Shown here in pieces: positions 55,751 to 64,000 of a stretch of DNA of 64,000 nucleotides. The notes under the pieces were generated by a model, which saw only the letters and a list, made by a program, of their open reading frames with translations, was not told where the DNA came from and made no database searches. The position numbers and the translations under genes were made by a program. Positions within the stretch are counted from its first letter, which is position 1; each line of letters opens with the position of its first letter. Source of the stretch: Phycisphaeraceae bacterium (GTDB lineage Bacteria > Planctomycetota > Phycisphaerae > Phycisphaerales > UBA1924); contig JAHCJI010000004.1 of NCBI GenBank assembly GCA_026126305.1, forward strand, positions 146,206 through 210,205, in the 5' to 3' direction.

Positions 55751-56533
55751 ATGGGGCATACCCGCCTTGGCAATCTGCCGCGTTCACGCAAGTGGAAGGA
55801 GGTCATCGGCCTCATAGCGGCCGGCGCAGGCGCAGAACAGATCGCCGAAGCCATCATCCGCGCGGCCGAGACCGGTCTTATGGCCGCGGCCCACCACGCT
55901 GGGCTTGTCGAGGCCTTCTGGTCCCTAACCCAGCTCACGCAGGCGGCCCGCGAGCAGGACTTCGCGGCCGGGCTCCGGGCGCGGGGGTTCAACGTCCCCG
56001 ACAGCCCGAGCCTTCCGGCGATCCTCTCTGCAGTCTCGCAGAACGTGGACCGTGCCATGCCCAACAACAAGGGCCGCACCGACCTGGGGGAGATGGCGCA
56101 GTGCGCGGCCGTCGAGGTCACCAATCGCATCGTGACCGAGCGGGCGTCATCGCTATTTGGCGCGACCGCGCAGGACGTTCAGCGGGCATTCCGGGACCTG
56201 GGGACGGAGAAGAACTTCGGAGAGCTCGGCAAGCGGTTCTTCGGGCAGCTGACGAACAAGGTCCTGCAGTTCTACGCCAGCCGGGAGTGCGCCAACCACG
56301 TCGGCCAGGGCCAGCGGTTCGCCAACCTCGCCGCGAAGGCCGCGTTCGACCAAGCGATGGAGACGCATTGCCGCCAGGCGTCGGTGATCGTTCAGAAGTT
56401 CGCCGGCGATTGGCAATCGAAGCAGAAATGGGAGACCAAGGATACCGGCGGCATCACCCGCAAGCACGCCGAGGGCTTTGCCCACCAGGCCATGAAGAAG
56501 ATGGTGGCCGAGCTCAAGGAGGGGAACAAGTGA
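55751..56533 (+). CDS. Unknown 260-residue protein with Met-Gly N-terminus, partner of the QueC-like enzyme
   Basis: Starts MGHTRLGNLPRSRKWKEVIG. It is almost wholly helical, with IAEAIIRAAETGLMAAAHHA, DLGEMAQCAAVEVTNRIVTE and VGQGQRFANLAAKAAFDQAM, and ends KMVAELKEGNK. No named domain is recognised. The second residue is Gly, so removal of Met would leave an N-terminal Gly, as in QatB-like partners of QueC-type enzymes; that parallel is my inference. The frame is open to 55625, but the conserved-looking start is ATG 55751. Its stop overlaps the GTG of the QueC-like gene, so the two are coupled. Confidence 0.75.
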   Translation: MGHTRLGNLPRSRKWKEVIGLIAAGAGAEQIAEAIIRAAETGLMAAAHHAGLVEAFWSLTQLTQAAREQDFAAGLRARGFNVPDSPSLPAILSAVSQNVDRAMPNNKGRTDLGEMAQCAAVEVTNRIVTERASSLFGATAQDVQRAFRDLGTEKNFGELGKRFFGQLTNKVLQFYASRECANHVGQGQRFANLAAKAAFDQAMETHCRQASVIVQKFAGDWQSKQKWETKDTGGITRKHAEGFAHQAMKKMVAELKEGNK

Positions 56534-58557
56534 ACCCTCCCGAGATGCTCTTCGCGTGCAACGAGGCCGCGTCCTCGTACCCCGGTACCGTGGCGAACGT
56601 AGCCAAGCTCCGCAGCGCGGGTCACGGCAAGAACGTCAGCGTCGAGCTCAACGACATCGGCCGTCAGTTCAACCAGGACATCGCCCCGGCGCTGATCGAC
56701 CTCGTGGAGATCGCGGCGTTTGTCTACGTTGCTGACCAGATGAACCGGCGCGGCGCCGATGACGTCGAGTCGATGGGTGCCAACTGGCGCCGGCGGATGC
56801 GTTTCGAGATTCCGGTCCGCGTTCCGAGCCTCTGGAACTCTGCTGCGGTTGGCGACGCGCTCCTCGAGTTGCTCAGCTTTCTCTCGGAAGACGAGTATGA
56901 GTTCACGTTCAGCCAGTACAAACACCCCCCGGCGCTGGAGTCGTACCTGAGCTTCGGCAAGCCAATTCAGCAGGCCCCGCCAGACTCCGTGGTGCTCTTC
57001 TCTGGTGGACTGGACTCTCTCGGGGGGGTCATCGAGGAAGTTGTGCGCGGCAAACGAGCCTCACTGCTGGTCACGCACGCGTCCGCCGCGACTATGCGAG
57101 AGCGCCACCACACACTCACCTCCATGATTGCGAGCGCGACGAGCGGGCCCCGGCCGCACTTCATCACAGTGAGGGCAAAGAAGAAGCACCGTGCTGAGAA
57201 GGAGTACACCCAGCGGGCGCGCTCGTTCATGTACGCCTCGTTCGCCGTAGCGGTGGCCCGCATGGCCGACCTGAACGCCATCCGCTTCTATGAGAACGGG
57301 GTTGTCAGTCTCAACCTGCCGATGTCCCCGCAGGTCGTTGGGTCCCGCGCGACGCGCACTACGCACCCGCGCGTGCTGGCGTCCATGCGCAGGCTGTTCT
57401 CCCTGGTGACCGGCACTGAGTTCGGCGTGGAGAATCCCTTCCTCTGGAAGACCAAGGCGGACGTGGTTGCCGACATCGTCAAGGCCGGTCACGGTTCCAT
57501 GATCGACTACTCGATCAGTTGCACGCACACTCGGAAGTACCGCAAGGACAAGCCCCACTGCGGGGTGTGCTCTCAGTGCATCGATCGCCGCTTTGCTGTC
57601 CTCGCAGCCGACGCTGCGCAGTTCGAGCCGGAGGATCGGTACCGTCACAAGCTCCTGACCGACCCGCGGGAGGAGGGCGAGTCGCGGATCATGTTGGCGT
57701 CGTATCTCGAGACCGCGCAGCAGGTAGCCGCGATGGACGTCACGGCCTTCTACAGCCGCTACGGAGAGGCTGTGCGGGCGCTGGCCCACATTGACCTGCC
57801 CGTCGATGAGGCCGCGAAGCGGATCTTCGAACTCTACAGGCGGCATGGTCAGCAGATCGTTTCAGCGATCGAGGCGGCTGGTAGGGCCCAAATGGGACAG
57901 ATCATCAGGCGCACTCTTCCCGAGAGCTGCACTCTGCGGCTGGTCCATGATCCCAACCCAAACACCGCCGCCGCGACCGCTCCAGCCGCGGCGGGCACCC
58001 CTGAGCCACAGCCTCGGTCGCATCAGCTTGTCCAACAGGGTCAAGGCTGGCTCCTGCGCTTCGATAGCATCGACAAGCACTTTGAGCTCAGCGTCGGAAT
58101 GGTCTACGTCCATGCTCTGCTCTCGAACCCTAACAAGCGGTTCACGGTGGCGGAGCTCTACGCGCTTGCCCGTCCGCAGATGAAGGACATTCCCTCCGCC
58201 CGCTCCGAAGCCGCGTTCGATCAGAAGGCCGCCCGCGCCTACTGGCAGCGGCTAAACGAACTCGACGCGGACATCGACGCCGCTGCGAAGGCGTTGGACA
58301 CGACCGCGAAGAGTCTGGCCGAGAACGAGAAGGCGCGGCTGCTCGCGGAGCTGAAGGCGGCCCGCTTCGGTAACCGCATGAAAGTTGAGAGTGCCGACCA
58401 GAAGCGCCTTCGAGACCGGGTGCGCAACGCACTCGACCGCACCGTCGGGATCATCAAGAAGTACCACCCCACCGCTGGCGCCCATATCGACGACGCGATT
58501 CTTCGCGGCTCTGTGATGACCTATGCGCCAGCTGACATCCCGCCGTGGGATTTCTGA
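56530..58557 (+). CDS. QueC-like PP-loop enzyme with extra C-terminal domains (QatC-like)
   Basis: A 675-residue protein from GTG 56530. Residues 150-358 are QueC-like. The PP-loop is VVLFSGGLDSLGGVIEE (SGGLDS 158-163). The zinc site has Cys331, Cys344, Cys347 and Cys350 in CTHTRKYRKDKPHCGVCSQC. Housekeeping QueC (about 230 residues) makes 7-cyano-7-deazaguanine. Here about 150 residues precede the domain and 300 follow, including HFELSVGMVYVHALLSNPNK, a winged-helix-like stretch and a helical tail. QueC-like enzymes of similar size (QatC, type IV CBASS) occur in anti-phage systems. No queD, queE or queF is nearby, which argues against queuosine synthesis. Confidence 0.82.
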   Translation: MNPPEMLFACNEAASSYPGTVANVAKLRSAGHGKNVSVELNDIGRQFNQDIAPALIDLVEIAAFVYVADQMNRRGADDVESMGANWRRRMRFEIPVRVPSLWNSAAVGDALLELLSFLSEDEYEFTFSQYKHPPALESYLSFGKPIQQAPPDSVVLFSGGLDSLGGVIEEVVRGKRASLLVTHASAATMRERHHTLTSMIASATSGPRPHFITVRAKKKHRAEKEYTQRARSFMYASFAVAVARMADLNAIRFYENGVVSLNLPMSPQVVGSRATRTTHPRVLASMRRLFSLVTGTEFGVENPFLWKTKADVVADIVKAGHGSMIDYSISCTHTRKYRKDKPHCGVCSQCIDRRFAVLAADAAQFEPEDRYRHKLLTDPREEGESRIMLASYLETAQQVAAMDVTAFYSRYGEAVRALAHIDLPVDEAAKRIFELYRRHGQQIVSAIEAAGRAQMGQIIRRTLPESCTLRLVHDPNPNTAAATAPAAAGTPEPQPRSHQLVQQGQGWLLRFDSIDKHFELSVGMVYVHALLSNPNKRFTVAELYALARPQMKDIPSARSEAAFDQKAARAYWQRLNELDADIDAAAKALDTTAKSLAENEKARLLAELKAARFGNRMKVESADQKRLRDRVRNALDRTVGIIKKYHPTAGAHIDDAILRGSVMTYAPADIPPWDF

Positions 58558-58599
58558 GCCGCTACGCCGAATGTAGCGGCCCGCTACGCCGCGTGTAGC
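58558..58599 (+). repeat. Two tandem hairpins with the same arms
   Basis: GCCGCTAC-GCCGAAT-GTAGCGGC (58558-58580) is followed at once by GCTAC-GCCGCGT-GTAGC (58583-58599). Arms and the start of the loop are shared, so the unit GCTACGCCGnnTGTAGC is repeated. It begins directly after the QueC-like stop. It could act as a terminator, an RNA-stability element or a recombination site. Confidence 0.6.
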
Positions 58600-58780
58600 C
58601 CCGGAGGTGCCGGAGCGGCTGCCCGGCCAATCTCCATGTTCTCCCCATCGCTCTTGAAGAGCCGGTGGCCGGGCCTTGCTTCGAGGGCTTCGACGGCCAC
58701 AAGGACTCCGTCATGGATGCAGCCATGACCACAATCCACCTGCCTCTCCGGCGGATTCCTCGGCCAGCGAGGAGTCCGTC

Positions 58781-59344
58781 ATGGACAATCGTTCGCACTC
58801 CGGCATCAATGGGTACGCCTCTGGTCTGATCAGGTTCAAGGCCCGGCAGTTGTCGCGGCGCTCCGGATTCTCCCGGAGCGACCGTGCCGACTTGGAGCAG
58901 GAGCTCTGGGCCGACCTGCTCGGCCGCCTGCCCCGCTATGACCCGGGAAAGGCGTCGCTGAATACGTTCATCGCCCGCGTCGTGGACCGCAAGGTCGCCT
59001 CGATCCTGCGTTACCACCTCGCGGAGATGCGGTCACCCGCCCGCAACGAGGCGTCGCTCAACGAGCCGGTGCTGGACTGCGACGGCCGCGTCGTCGAGCG
59101 CCACCAGACGACTCCCGAGGCGGCCGGAACCTACCAACGCATCCATGACCTGCGGCGTGACGTGGCCGAAGTACGCGCCGGCCTCCCCACGGACATCCTC
59201 CGCGCCATCATGGACGCGATCGGGCTCGGCGGCACCGTCAACTCCGTCGCCGCGGATATGGGCCTCTCCCGCCGCACGGTCGAGCGCAACGTTACCGACC
59301 TGCGCCGCATCTTCGAGGACGCCGGCCTCCGCGACTACCTGTGA
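58781..59344 (+). CDS. Sigma-70-like factor of the element
   Basis: A 187-residue protein. The region-2-like part reads DRADLEQELWADLLGRLPRY, ASLNTFIARVVDRKVASILR. The C-terminal region-4-like HTH is VNSVAADMGLSRRTVERNVT, DLRRIFEDAG. Such short sigma factors are found on phages and islands and may direct transcription of element genes. GAGGAGTCCGTC precedes ATG 58781. A 38-codon frame starting at 58712 with a near-identical ribosome site overlaps its 5' end and could be a leader peptide. No anti-sigma gene is seen. Confidence 0.78.
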   Translation: MDNRSHSGINGYASGLIRFKARQLSRRSGFSRSDRADLEQELWADLLGRLPRYDPGKASLNTFIARVVDRKVASILRYHLAEMRSPARNEASLNEPVLDCDGRVVERHQTTPEAAGTYQRIHDLRRDVAEVRAGLPTDILRAIMDAIGLGGTVNSVAADMGLSRRTVERNVTDLRRIFEDAGLRDYL

Positions 59345-59368
59345 TCCCGCGCAGCACGCGGTCGCCAC

Positions 59369-59388
59369 CGCGTAGGTATCCAGTAGCC
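59369..59388 (+). repeat. Copy 2 of the 20-bp motif
   Basis: The partner of 52774-52793. It lies 28 bases ahead of ATG 59417 and 24 bases after the sigma-like gene. Confidence 0.5.
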
Positions 59389-59416
59389 GCCCAGCCTGAA
59401 ACAAGGAGGACATCGC

Positions 59417-59725
59417 ATGGCGCGTGAGATCTATCGGTACGTTTTCAACGACACGGTCCCGTTCGCGGAGGTGCTCGCGACGGTGGACCTGGCGTTGATC
59501 GCGGTCGAGAGTATCCACGGCGAGTCCCGTTCCAGGCTGGACGCGCGGTTCAGCGATGAGGCGGCGAAGCGGTCTGTCGTCATCGATGCAGGCACGGACG
59601 TAGGCCAGGCGTTGAACCAGGTCTTCGTCGGGTACGTCCGACGCGAGTTCGGCGAGACTGCTTTCCGCGTCGAGCGCCTGAACCGCGTGCCCGAGAGCGC
59701 GGCGGCCGCTGGAGCGTCGGGCTGA
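59417..59725 (+). CDS. Small hypothetical protein of the element
   Basis: A 102-residue protein starting MAREIYRYVFNDTVPFAEVL, with LALIAVESIHGESRSRLDAR and GYVRREFGETAFRVERL. Similar small proteins precede the primase in related elements to my recollection, but no function is known. It has AAGGAGG 8 bases ahead of the ATG. The primase gene starts 2 bases after its stop. Confidence 0.7.
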   Translation: MAREIYRYVFNDTVPFAEVLATVDLALIAVESIHGESRSRLDARFSDEAAKRSVVIDAGTDVGQALNQVFVGYVRREFGETAFRVERLNRVPESAAAAGASG

Positions 59726-59727
59726 TC

Positions 59728-62178
59728 GTGGACGGTCCATCGTCGAGCGATGCGGCGCGCAACGGCACAGCACCTGCCGCGCCGGCCGCCGGTCCTCCCG
59801 TCCCGTTCGATCCGGCACGCGTCCCAGCGGCGCTCCGCGAGCGCGCGCAGTGGGTCTGCTGGAAGCTCGTCGCCCGGGGAGGGAAACGGACCAAGTGCCC
59901 CGTGAACGCGCGGGGCGGCGGCCGGGCCGATTCGACCGATCCGGGGACGTGGGCCTCGTTCGATGAGGCGGTTGCCGCGTGGAGGTCGCGCGGGTACGCC
60001 GGGATCGGGTATGTCTTGTCGGCGGACGACCCCTTCTGCGGCATCGACCTGGACGGGTGCATCGATGAGACGGGGAGCATAGTTCCGGCGGCGCGAGAGA
60101 TCATCGAGTCCCTGGACTCGTACACCGAGATCTCGCCGAGCCGGCGCGGCGTCAAGGTCTTCATCGCGGGGCGCAAGCCCGACGGCGTCGGCTGCAAATC
60201 CAAGACCATCGCTGGGTTCAAGGAATGCGAGGTCTACGAGAGGGATCGGTTCTTCACCGTCACCGGTCAGCACGTCGCGGGCACGCCGGGCGGCGTTGAG
60301 GAGCGGCAGGTAGCGCTCAACACGCTGTGCGCCAAGCTCTGGCCCAAGAAGGCCAAGCCGCACATGGACGCGACCGTCGCGGCGGCCGGGTTCGGAGGCG
60401 ACGACGAGGCCCTCATCAAGCGGGCCAGCGCCGCGAAGAACGGCGACCGCTTCGCCAAGCTCTGGGCGGGCGACACGTCCATGCACGGGGATGACGCGAG
60501 CGGGGCCGACCAGGCGCTGTGCAACTCGCTCGCGTTCTGGACCGGCAAGGACGCGGAGCGCATGGACCGGCTGTTCCGGCTCTCGGGCCTGTTCCGCGAG
60601 AAATGGGACGAGAGGCGCGGTGCTCGCACGTATGGGCAGATGACCATCGAGAAGGCCATCGCGGATTGTCAGGAGACGTACTCGCCGAGCCGCCGCACGA
60701 CGCCGTCTGCATCATCGGCTCCTGGCGACCCCGCCCAGCCGGAGCTCGGCGCGAGCGACGACCTGCTTGTTCCCCTCGGTCAGCCCGATCCTGCAACGGG
60801 CAGGTTGGTCCTCTCGCCCCGGCGCACGCTCCCGACCGCCGAGGCGTATGTCCGCGAGTTCAACGAGCATGCCGACGGTCGCACCCTGCATGGCTACGGC
60901 GGGCTGCTCATGGAGTGGCGGGGGAATCGCTACTGCCAGGTCGAGGAGGAGTGGCTCAAGCAGCGGCTCCAGCCGTGGCTGCACAAGGCGCTGCGGTACG
61001 TGCTCAACAAGCAGACGGGCGAGACGGAACTGGTGGACTTCGAGTCGAACCCGACGACGGTCAAGCAAGCCCTCGACACCATCCGCGCCTTCGTTCACCT
61101 CCCGGCTTCGACCATCTCTCCGTCATGGCTCGACGGCGGCAAGGATCGGCCGCCCGCGCTCGAACTGCTGCCCTGCAGGTCGTTGAACCTGCACATCCCC
61201 AGCGGGCGCATCCTCGCACCGACGCCATCGCTATTCACGATCAATGCCCTCGACTTCGATTACGACCCCAATCCGGAGCCGCCGGAGCGGTGGATCAAGT
61301 TCCTCGAGCAGTTGTTTGGGGACGACCTCGAGTCCGTGGAACTGCTCCAGGAGTGGATGGGTTACTGCCTGACCGGCGACACGAGCCAGCAGAAGATGCT
61401 GCTCCTCGTCGGCCCGCGGCGGTCGGGGAAAGGCACAATCGGCCGCATCCTGACCCGGCTGGTGGGCGCGGCGAATGTCGTCGGGCCGACAACCAGTAGC
61501 CTTGCCGGAAACTTCGGCCTCCAGCCCCTCATCGAGAAGTCCCTGGCCATCGTCAGCGACGCCCGCTTTGGCGGTGACAACGTCGGAACGGTGGTCGAAC
61601 GCCTGCTGTGCATCTCGGGCGAGGACACCCTGACCATCGACCGCAAGTTCCTGGGGGCCGTCAGCATGAAGCTGGCGACGCGGTTCATGTTCCTCACGAA
61701 CGAACTGCCGCGCCTCAATGACGCCAGCACAGCCCTCGCCGGGCGCTTCCTCGTGCTGCGTCTGTCTCACACCTTCTACGGCAACGAGGACGTGACGCTG
61801 ACCGACCAGCTGCTCGCCGAGTTGCCGGGCATTCTCCAGTGGGCCATCGAGGGGTGGAAGCGCCTGCGGGCGCGCGGCAGGTTCATCCAGCCCAAGAGCG
61901 GCGAGGACGCCATCCGCGACATGGAGGACCTGGCCTCGCCGGTCGGCGCCTTCATCCGCGACCGCTGCATCGTCGGCGTCGGGCATCGGGCATGGGTGGA
62001 TGACCTCTACAACGCATGGAAGGCGTGGTGCGAGCAGGACGGCCGCAACGCGGTCAGCACGAAGCAGGCGTTCGGACGCGACCTCATGGCCGCCGCGCCG
62101 GGTGTCGCGCGCCGCCGCGGCACGGGCATGGTGGCGTTCTACGAGGGCATCGGGCTTCGAACGGAGGTGCCCGTATGA
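59728..62178 (+). CDS. Primase-polymerase / D5-type helicase replication protein
   Basis: An 816-residue protein with a GTG start. The N-terminal prim-pol part has WVCWKLVARGGKRTKCPVNA and the catalytic acidic pair in CGIDLDGC (D107, D109), then EISPSRRGVKVFI and ECEVYERDRFFTVTGQ. The middle is helical. The C-terminal D5/P4-type helicase has VGPRRSGKGTIGRILTRLVG (Walker A 562-570), LAIVSDARFGGDNVG and RFMFLTNELPRLNDAS. This is the layout of phage and plasmid primases that start replication of mobile elements. It is translationally close-coupled to the 102-residue gene. Confidence 0.88.
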   Translation: MDGPSSSDAARNGTAPAAPAAGPPVPFDPARVPAALRERAQWVCWKLVARGGKRTKCPVNARGGGRADSTDPGTWASFDEAVAAWRSRGYAGIGYVLSADDPFCGIDLDGCIDETGSIVPAAREIIESLDSYTEISPSRRGVKVFIAGRKPDGVGCKSKTIAGFKECEVYERDRFFTVTGQHVAGTPGGVEERQVALNTLCAKLWPKKAKPHMDATVAAAGFGGDDEALIKRASAAKNGDRFAKLWAGDTSMHGDDASGADQALCNSLAFWTGKDAERMDRLFRLSGLFREKWDERRGARTYGQMTIEKAIADCQETYSPSRRTTPSASSAPGDPAQPELGASDDLLVPLGQPDPATGRLVLSPRRTLPTAEAYVREFNEHADGRTLHGYGGLLMEWRGNRYCQVEEEWLKQRLQPWLHKALRYVLNKQTGETELVDFESNPTTVKQALDTIRAFVHLPASTISPSWLDGGKDRPPALELLPCRSLNLHIPSGRILAPTPSLFTINALDFDYDPNPEPPERWIKFLEQLFGDDLESVELLQEWMGYCLTGDTSQQKMLLLVGPRRSGKGTIGRILTRLVGAANVVGPTTSSLAGNFGLQPLIEKSLAIVSDARFGGDNVGTVVERLLCISGEDTLTIDRKFLGAVSMKLATRFMFLTNELPRLNDASTALAGRFLVLRLSHTFYGNEDVTLTDQLLAELPGILQWAIEGWKRLRARGRFIQPKSGEDAIRDMEDLASPVGAFIRDRCIVGVGHRAWVDDLYNAWKAWCEQDGRNAVSTKQAFGRDLMAAAPGVARRRGTGMVAFYEGIGLRTEVPV

Positions 62179-62697
62179 GGCCCGCTGCCCCGCACTGTCA
62201 CGAACTGTCGCGTCAGTCGCCATCGCGGCGGACCCCACGCCGCGTGTGGGCGGGCGCGTGCGCAGGCGCGCCCGCGTGCATGGGTATCAATCGGAACTGT
62301 CGCGTCAGTGCGCGGCAGTGCGCTTCAGCAACGCCCCGTAGCGGGCGCCCGCCCGTGGGCCACGACGTTGGCCCGGTTTGCGGCCGGTCGGAAGGCTCGG
62401 GGGGTCGTCCGCCTTCGGGTCTCGCGCCCCACGGGCCAACGTCGCCCAACAGGCGCGGAGGGGGCGGATTGTGGGTAACTGGGGTAGGTAGGCGCGGGTT
62501 AGGTACTTCCCCAGGGGGGACCGGCCCCCTACGCCCGCGGGAACAGCCGCCGATCCAGACAGAGTTTGTTTGCGCTGTCCGAACGCAGCAAGTCCGCGGT
62601 CGGAGACATCCGCTCCGGGCTATGCCATGTGGGCGCGAGTCCATTTCACGGCGCAGAACGTGCCGGAGGGACGCCATCACCCACGCGGAGGTCTGCC
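62179..62697. other. Repeat-rich non-coding stretch after the primase, possible replication origin
   Basis: No gene is supported in these 519 bases. It holds a 16-base direct repeat GAACTGTCGCGTCAGT at 62202-62217 and 62294-62309. It also holds a perfect 13-base inverted repeat CGACGTTGGCCCG (62363-62375) and CGGGCCAACGTCG (62432-62444) enclosing 56 bases. Such repeats beside a primase-helicase suit an origin. Confidence 0.5.
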
Positions 62698-63036
62698 ATG
62701 CCGATCGATATCCACGCCGACAAGCTCTGCACGCTGACCGGGGCCACGCAGCTCCTGCCGAAGGTCAACGGAAGGCACCTACACGCCAGCGCCATCTGGC
62801 GCTGGTGCCGGAAGGGTGTTCGCGGCGTTCACCTCGACCACGTGCGAATTGGAGGCCGGATCTTCACGTCGGCAGAAGCGCTCAATCGCTTCGCCAACGC
62901 GCTCGCCGAGGTCGACCTCGCGACACCCACGGCCCCACTCGCTCCCCTTCCGCCGGTCCACAAGAGTCGGACGGCGGCCGAGGCGGCGGCGGCGCACCGG
63001 GCCGCGGAACAGGAACTCGACCGTCTGGGCCTGTAG
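62698..63036 (+). CDS. DUF1580 protein
   Basis: A 112-residue protein with the DUF1580 pattern: TLTGATQLLPKVNGRHLHAS, IWRWCRKGVRGVHLDHVRIG and GRIFTSAEALNRFANALAE. It looks like an excisionase/MerR-type DNA-binding fold. DUF1580 is known almost only from planctomycetes and often lies on mobile DNA. The start ATG 62698 follows GGAGG about 7 bases upstream. Confidence 0.85.
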   Translation: MPIDIHADKLCTLTGATQLLPKVNGRHLHASAIWRWCRKGVRGVHLDHVRIGGRIFTSAEALNRFANALAEVDLATPTAPLAPLPPVHKSRTAAEAAAAHRAAEQELDRLGL

Positions 63037-63162
63037 GTCAACGACATCCGCCGGGAATCAAGTGCCAGCGTCAATCGGGCGCTGATCGGACTGCACACCG
63101 ACGGGTCCGGCCGCACGTGCGGCGGGGCGTGAACGGAGTCGCAGTCGCCGTAAGGAGCCAGG

Positions 63163-64000
63163 CATGAAGATCGAACTGTGGTCATTGGCCGATGTAAAGC
63201 CGTACGAGCAGAACCCGCGCAAGAACGAGGGCGCAGTCGATGCGGTGGCCCAGAGCATCCAGGAGTTCGGGTTCCGCGTCCCGATCGTGGTCGATGCCGA
63301 TGGCGTCGTCATCGCGGGGCACACCAGGCTCAAGGCCGCGGAGAAGCTCGGCCTCAAGCAGGTGCCCGTGCATGTTGCCCGCGAGCTCGATCCCGACAAG
63401 GTGCGGGCGCTCCGCATCGCGGACAACAAGCTCCACGAGTTGTCCACCTGGGACATGGAGTTGTTGCCGCTCGAACTGGCGGACCTCAAGGGCGCGGACT
63501 TCGACCTGTCGCTCCTGGGGTTCAGCGAGGAGGACCTCACTGCGCTGCTCGCGCCGGCAGGGACGGAGGGGCTCACGGACCCCGATGAGGTGCCTGCGCC
63601 GCCCGACGCCGCGATGACTGTGCCCGGTGACATCTGGGTGCTCGGCAACCACCGGCTCATGTGCGGCGACTCGTCGAAGCCGGAGGACCTGGACCGGTTG
63701 CTCGACGGCCAGCCGATCCATCTTGTCAACACCGACCCGCCATACAACGTGAAGGTTGAGCCGCGCAGCAACAACGCGATCGCGGCCGGGCTGTCGTCGT
63801 TCCAGGCGAGCAACGCCAAGCCGCAGACGCACCACCAGAGCATGGACCTGGCGCGGCACCCGGAGAAGGCCAAGCCCACCGGGAAGAAGCTCCGGGCCAA
63901 GGACCGTCCGCTGGCCAACGACTTCGTGTCCGACCAGGAGTTCGACCGGCTGCTCGCGGCGTGGTTCGGGAACATCGCACGCGTGCTCATCCCCGGCGGT
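63163..64000 (+). CDS. ParB-domain DNA methyltransferase, cut by the window edge
   Basis: The first 279 residues are visible. Residues 1-90 are a ParB/Srx-like domain (DVKPYEQNPRKNEGAVDAVA, then GVVIAGHTRLKAAEKLG). From about 155 a DNA methyltransferase begins: DIWVLGNHRLMCGDSS and motif IV TDPPYN (190-195), typical of N6-adenine or N4-cytosine enzymes. Phages and islands often carry this fusion, which methylates element or host DNA. AAGGAG lies 7 bases ahead of ATG 63163. The target-recognition and remaining motifs lie outside the window. Confidence 0.9.

Noticed and set aside
56530..58557. Housekeeping queC for queuosine synthesis
   Set aside because: The protein is nearly three times too long, is coupled to an unknown gene on a mobile element, and no queD, queE or queF is present.

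Overview
The window is high-GC bacterial DNA. The most likely source is a planctomycete, probably of the Phycisphaerales. This rests on a DUF1580 protein, a DUF2924/serine-recombinase cassette, a SPOR lipoprotein, many conserved hypotheticals with lipoprotein signals, and housekeeping genes scattered among unrelated neighbours. The taxon is inferred and was not tested by search.

Positions 1-47850 look like ordinary chromosome. In order they carry: the edge of an acyl-CoA synthetase-like gene; a SPOR lipoprotein; a PLP decarboxylase; an AbgT transporter with hutG and hutI (histidine degradation); a paralogous pair of fibronectin-like proteins on either side of a PD-(D/E)XK nuclease-like gene; an ABC-F ATPase; a methionine/threonine operon (sulfhydrylase plus an aspartokinase-homoserine dehydrogenase fusion without ACT domains) behind a SAM-I-clan riboswitch; a TlpA-like thioredoxin; pheS; an acyl-CoA dehydrogenase; a pyruvate dehydrogenase operon (E1 alpha, E1 beta, E2) with a DUF433/DUF5615 toxin-antitoxin-like pair inserted in it; gspD and gspE; and an overlapping minus-strand operon napG-like, tryptophanase, nadA, panE-like, pdxH. 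An IS3-family remnant at 40165-40445 joins a C-terminal piece of napA to a C-terminal piece of an nrfD-type gene. After this come tmRNA, ispD, lexA, dprA, a SpoIID-like protein, two membrane hypotheticals and tRNA-Asn.

From about 48120 to the end the window is accessory DNA. A 1476-residue protein, read here as SIR2, TPR, GreA/B-C and PIN domains, lies between two copies of a 20-bp near-perfect direct repeat. The second copy marks the start of an integrative element. That element carries a recombinase cassette (small ORF, DUF2924, large serine recombinase, HTH partner), then a two-gene module (a 260-residue protein starting Met-Gly, and a QueC-like PP-loop enzyme). It continues with a sigma-like factor, a primase-polymerase/D5 helicase, a repeat-rich non-coding stretch that may be a replication origin, a DUF1580 protein, and a ParB-DNA methyltransferase cut by the window edge. 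The right end of the element is not in the window.

The strongest candidates for an undescribed system are the SIR2-TPR-GreC-PIN protein and the Met-Gly protein/QueC-like pair. Both have the architecture of anti-phage systems and sit on mobile DNA. The PD-(D/E)XK protein at 8540-10282 is a third, weaker candidate.
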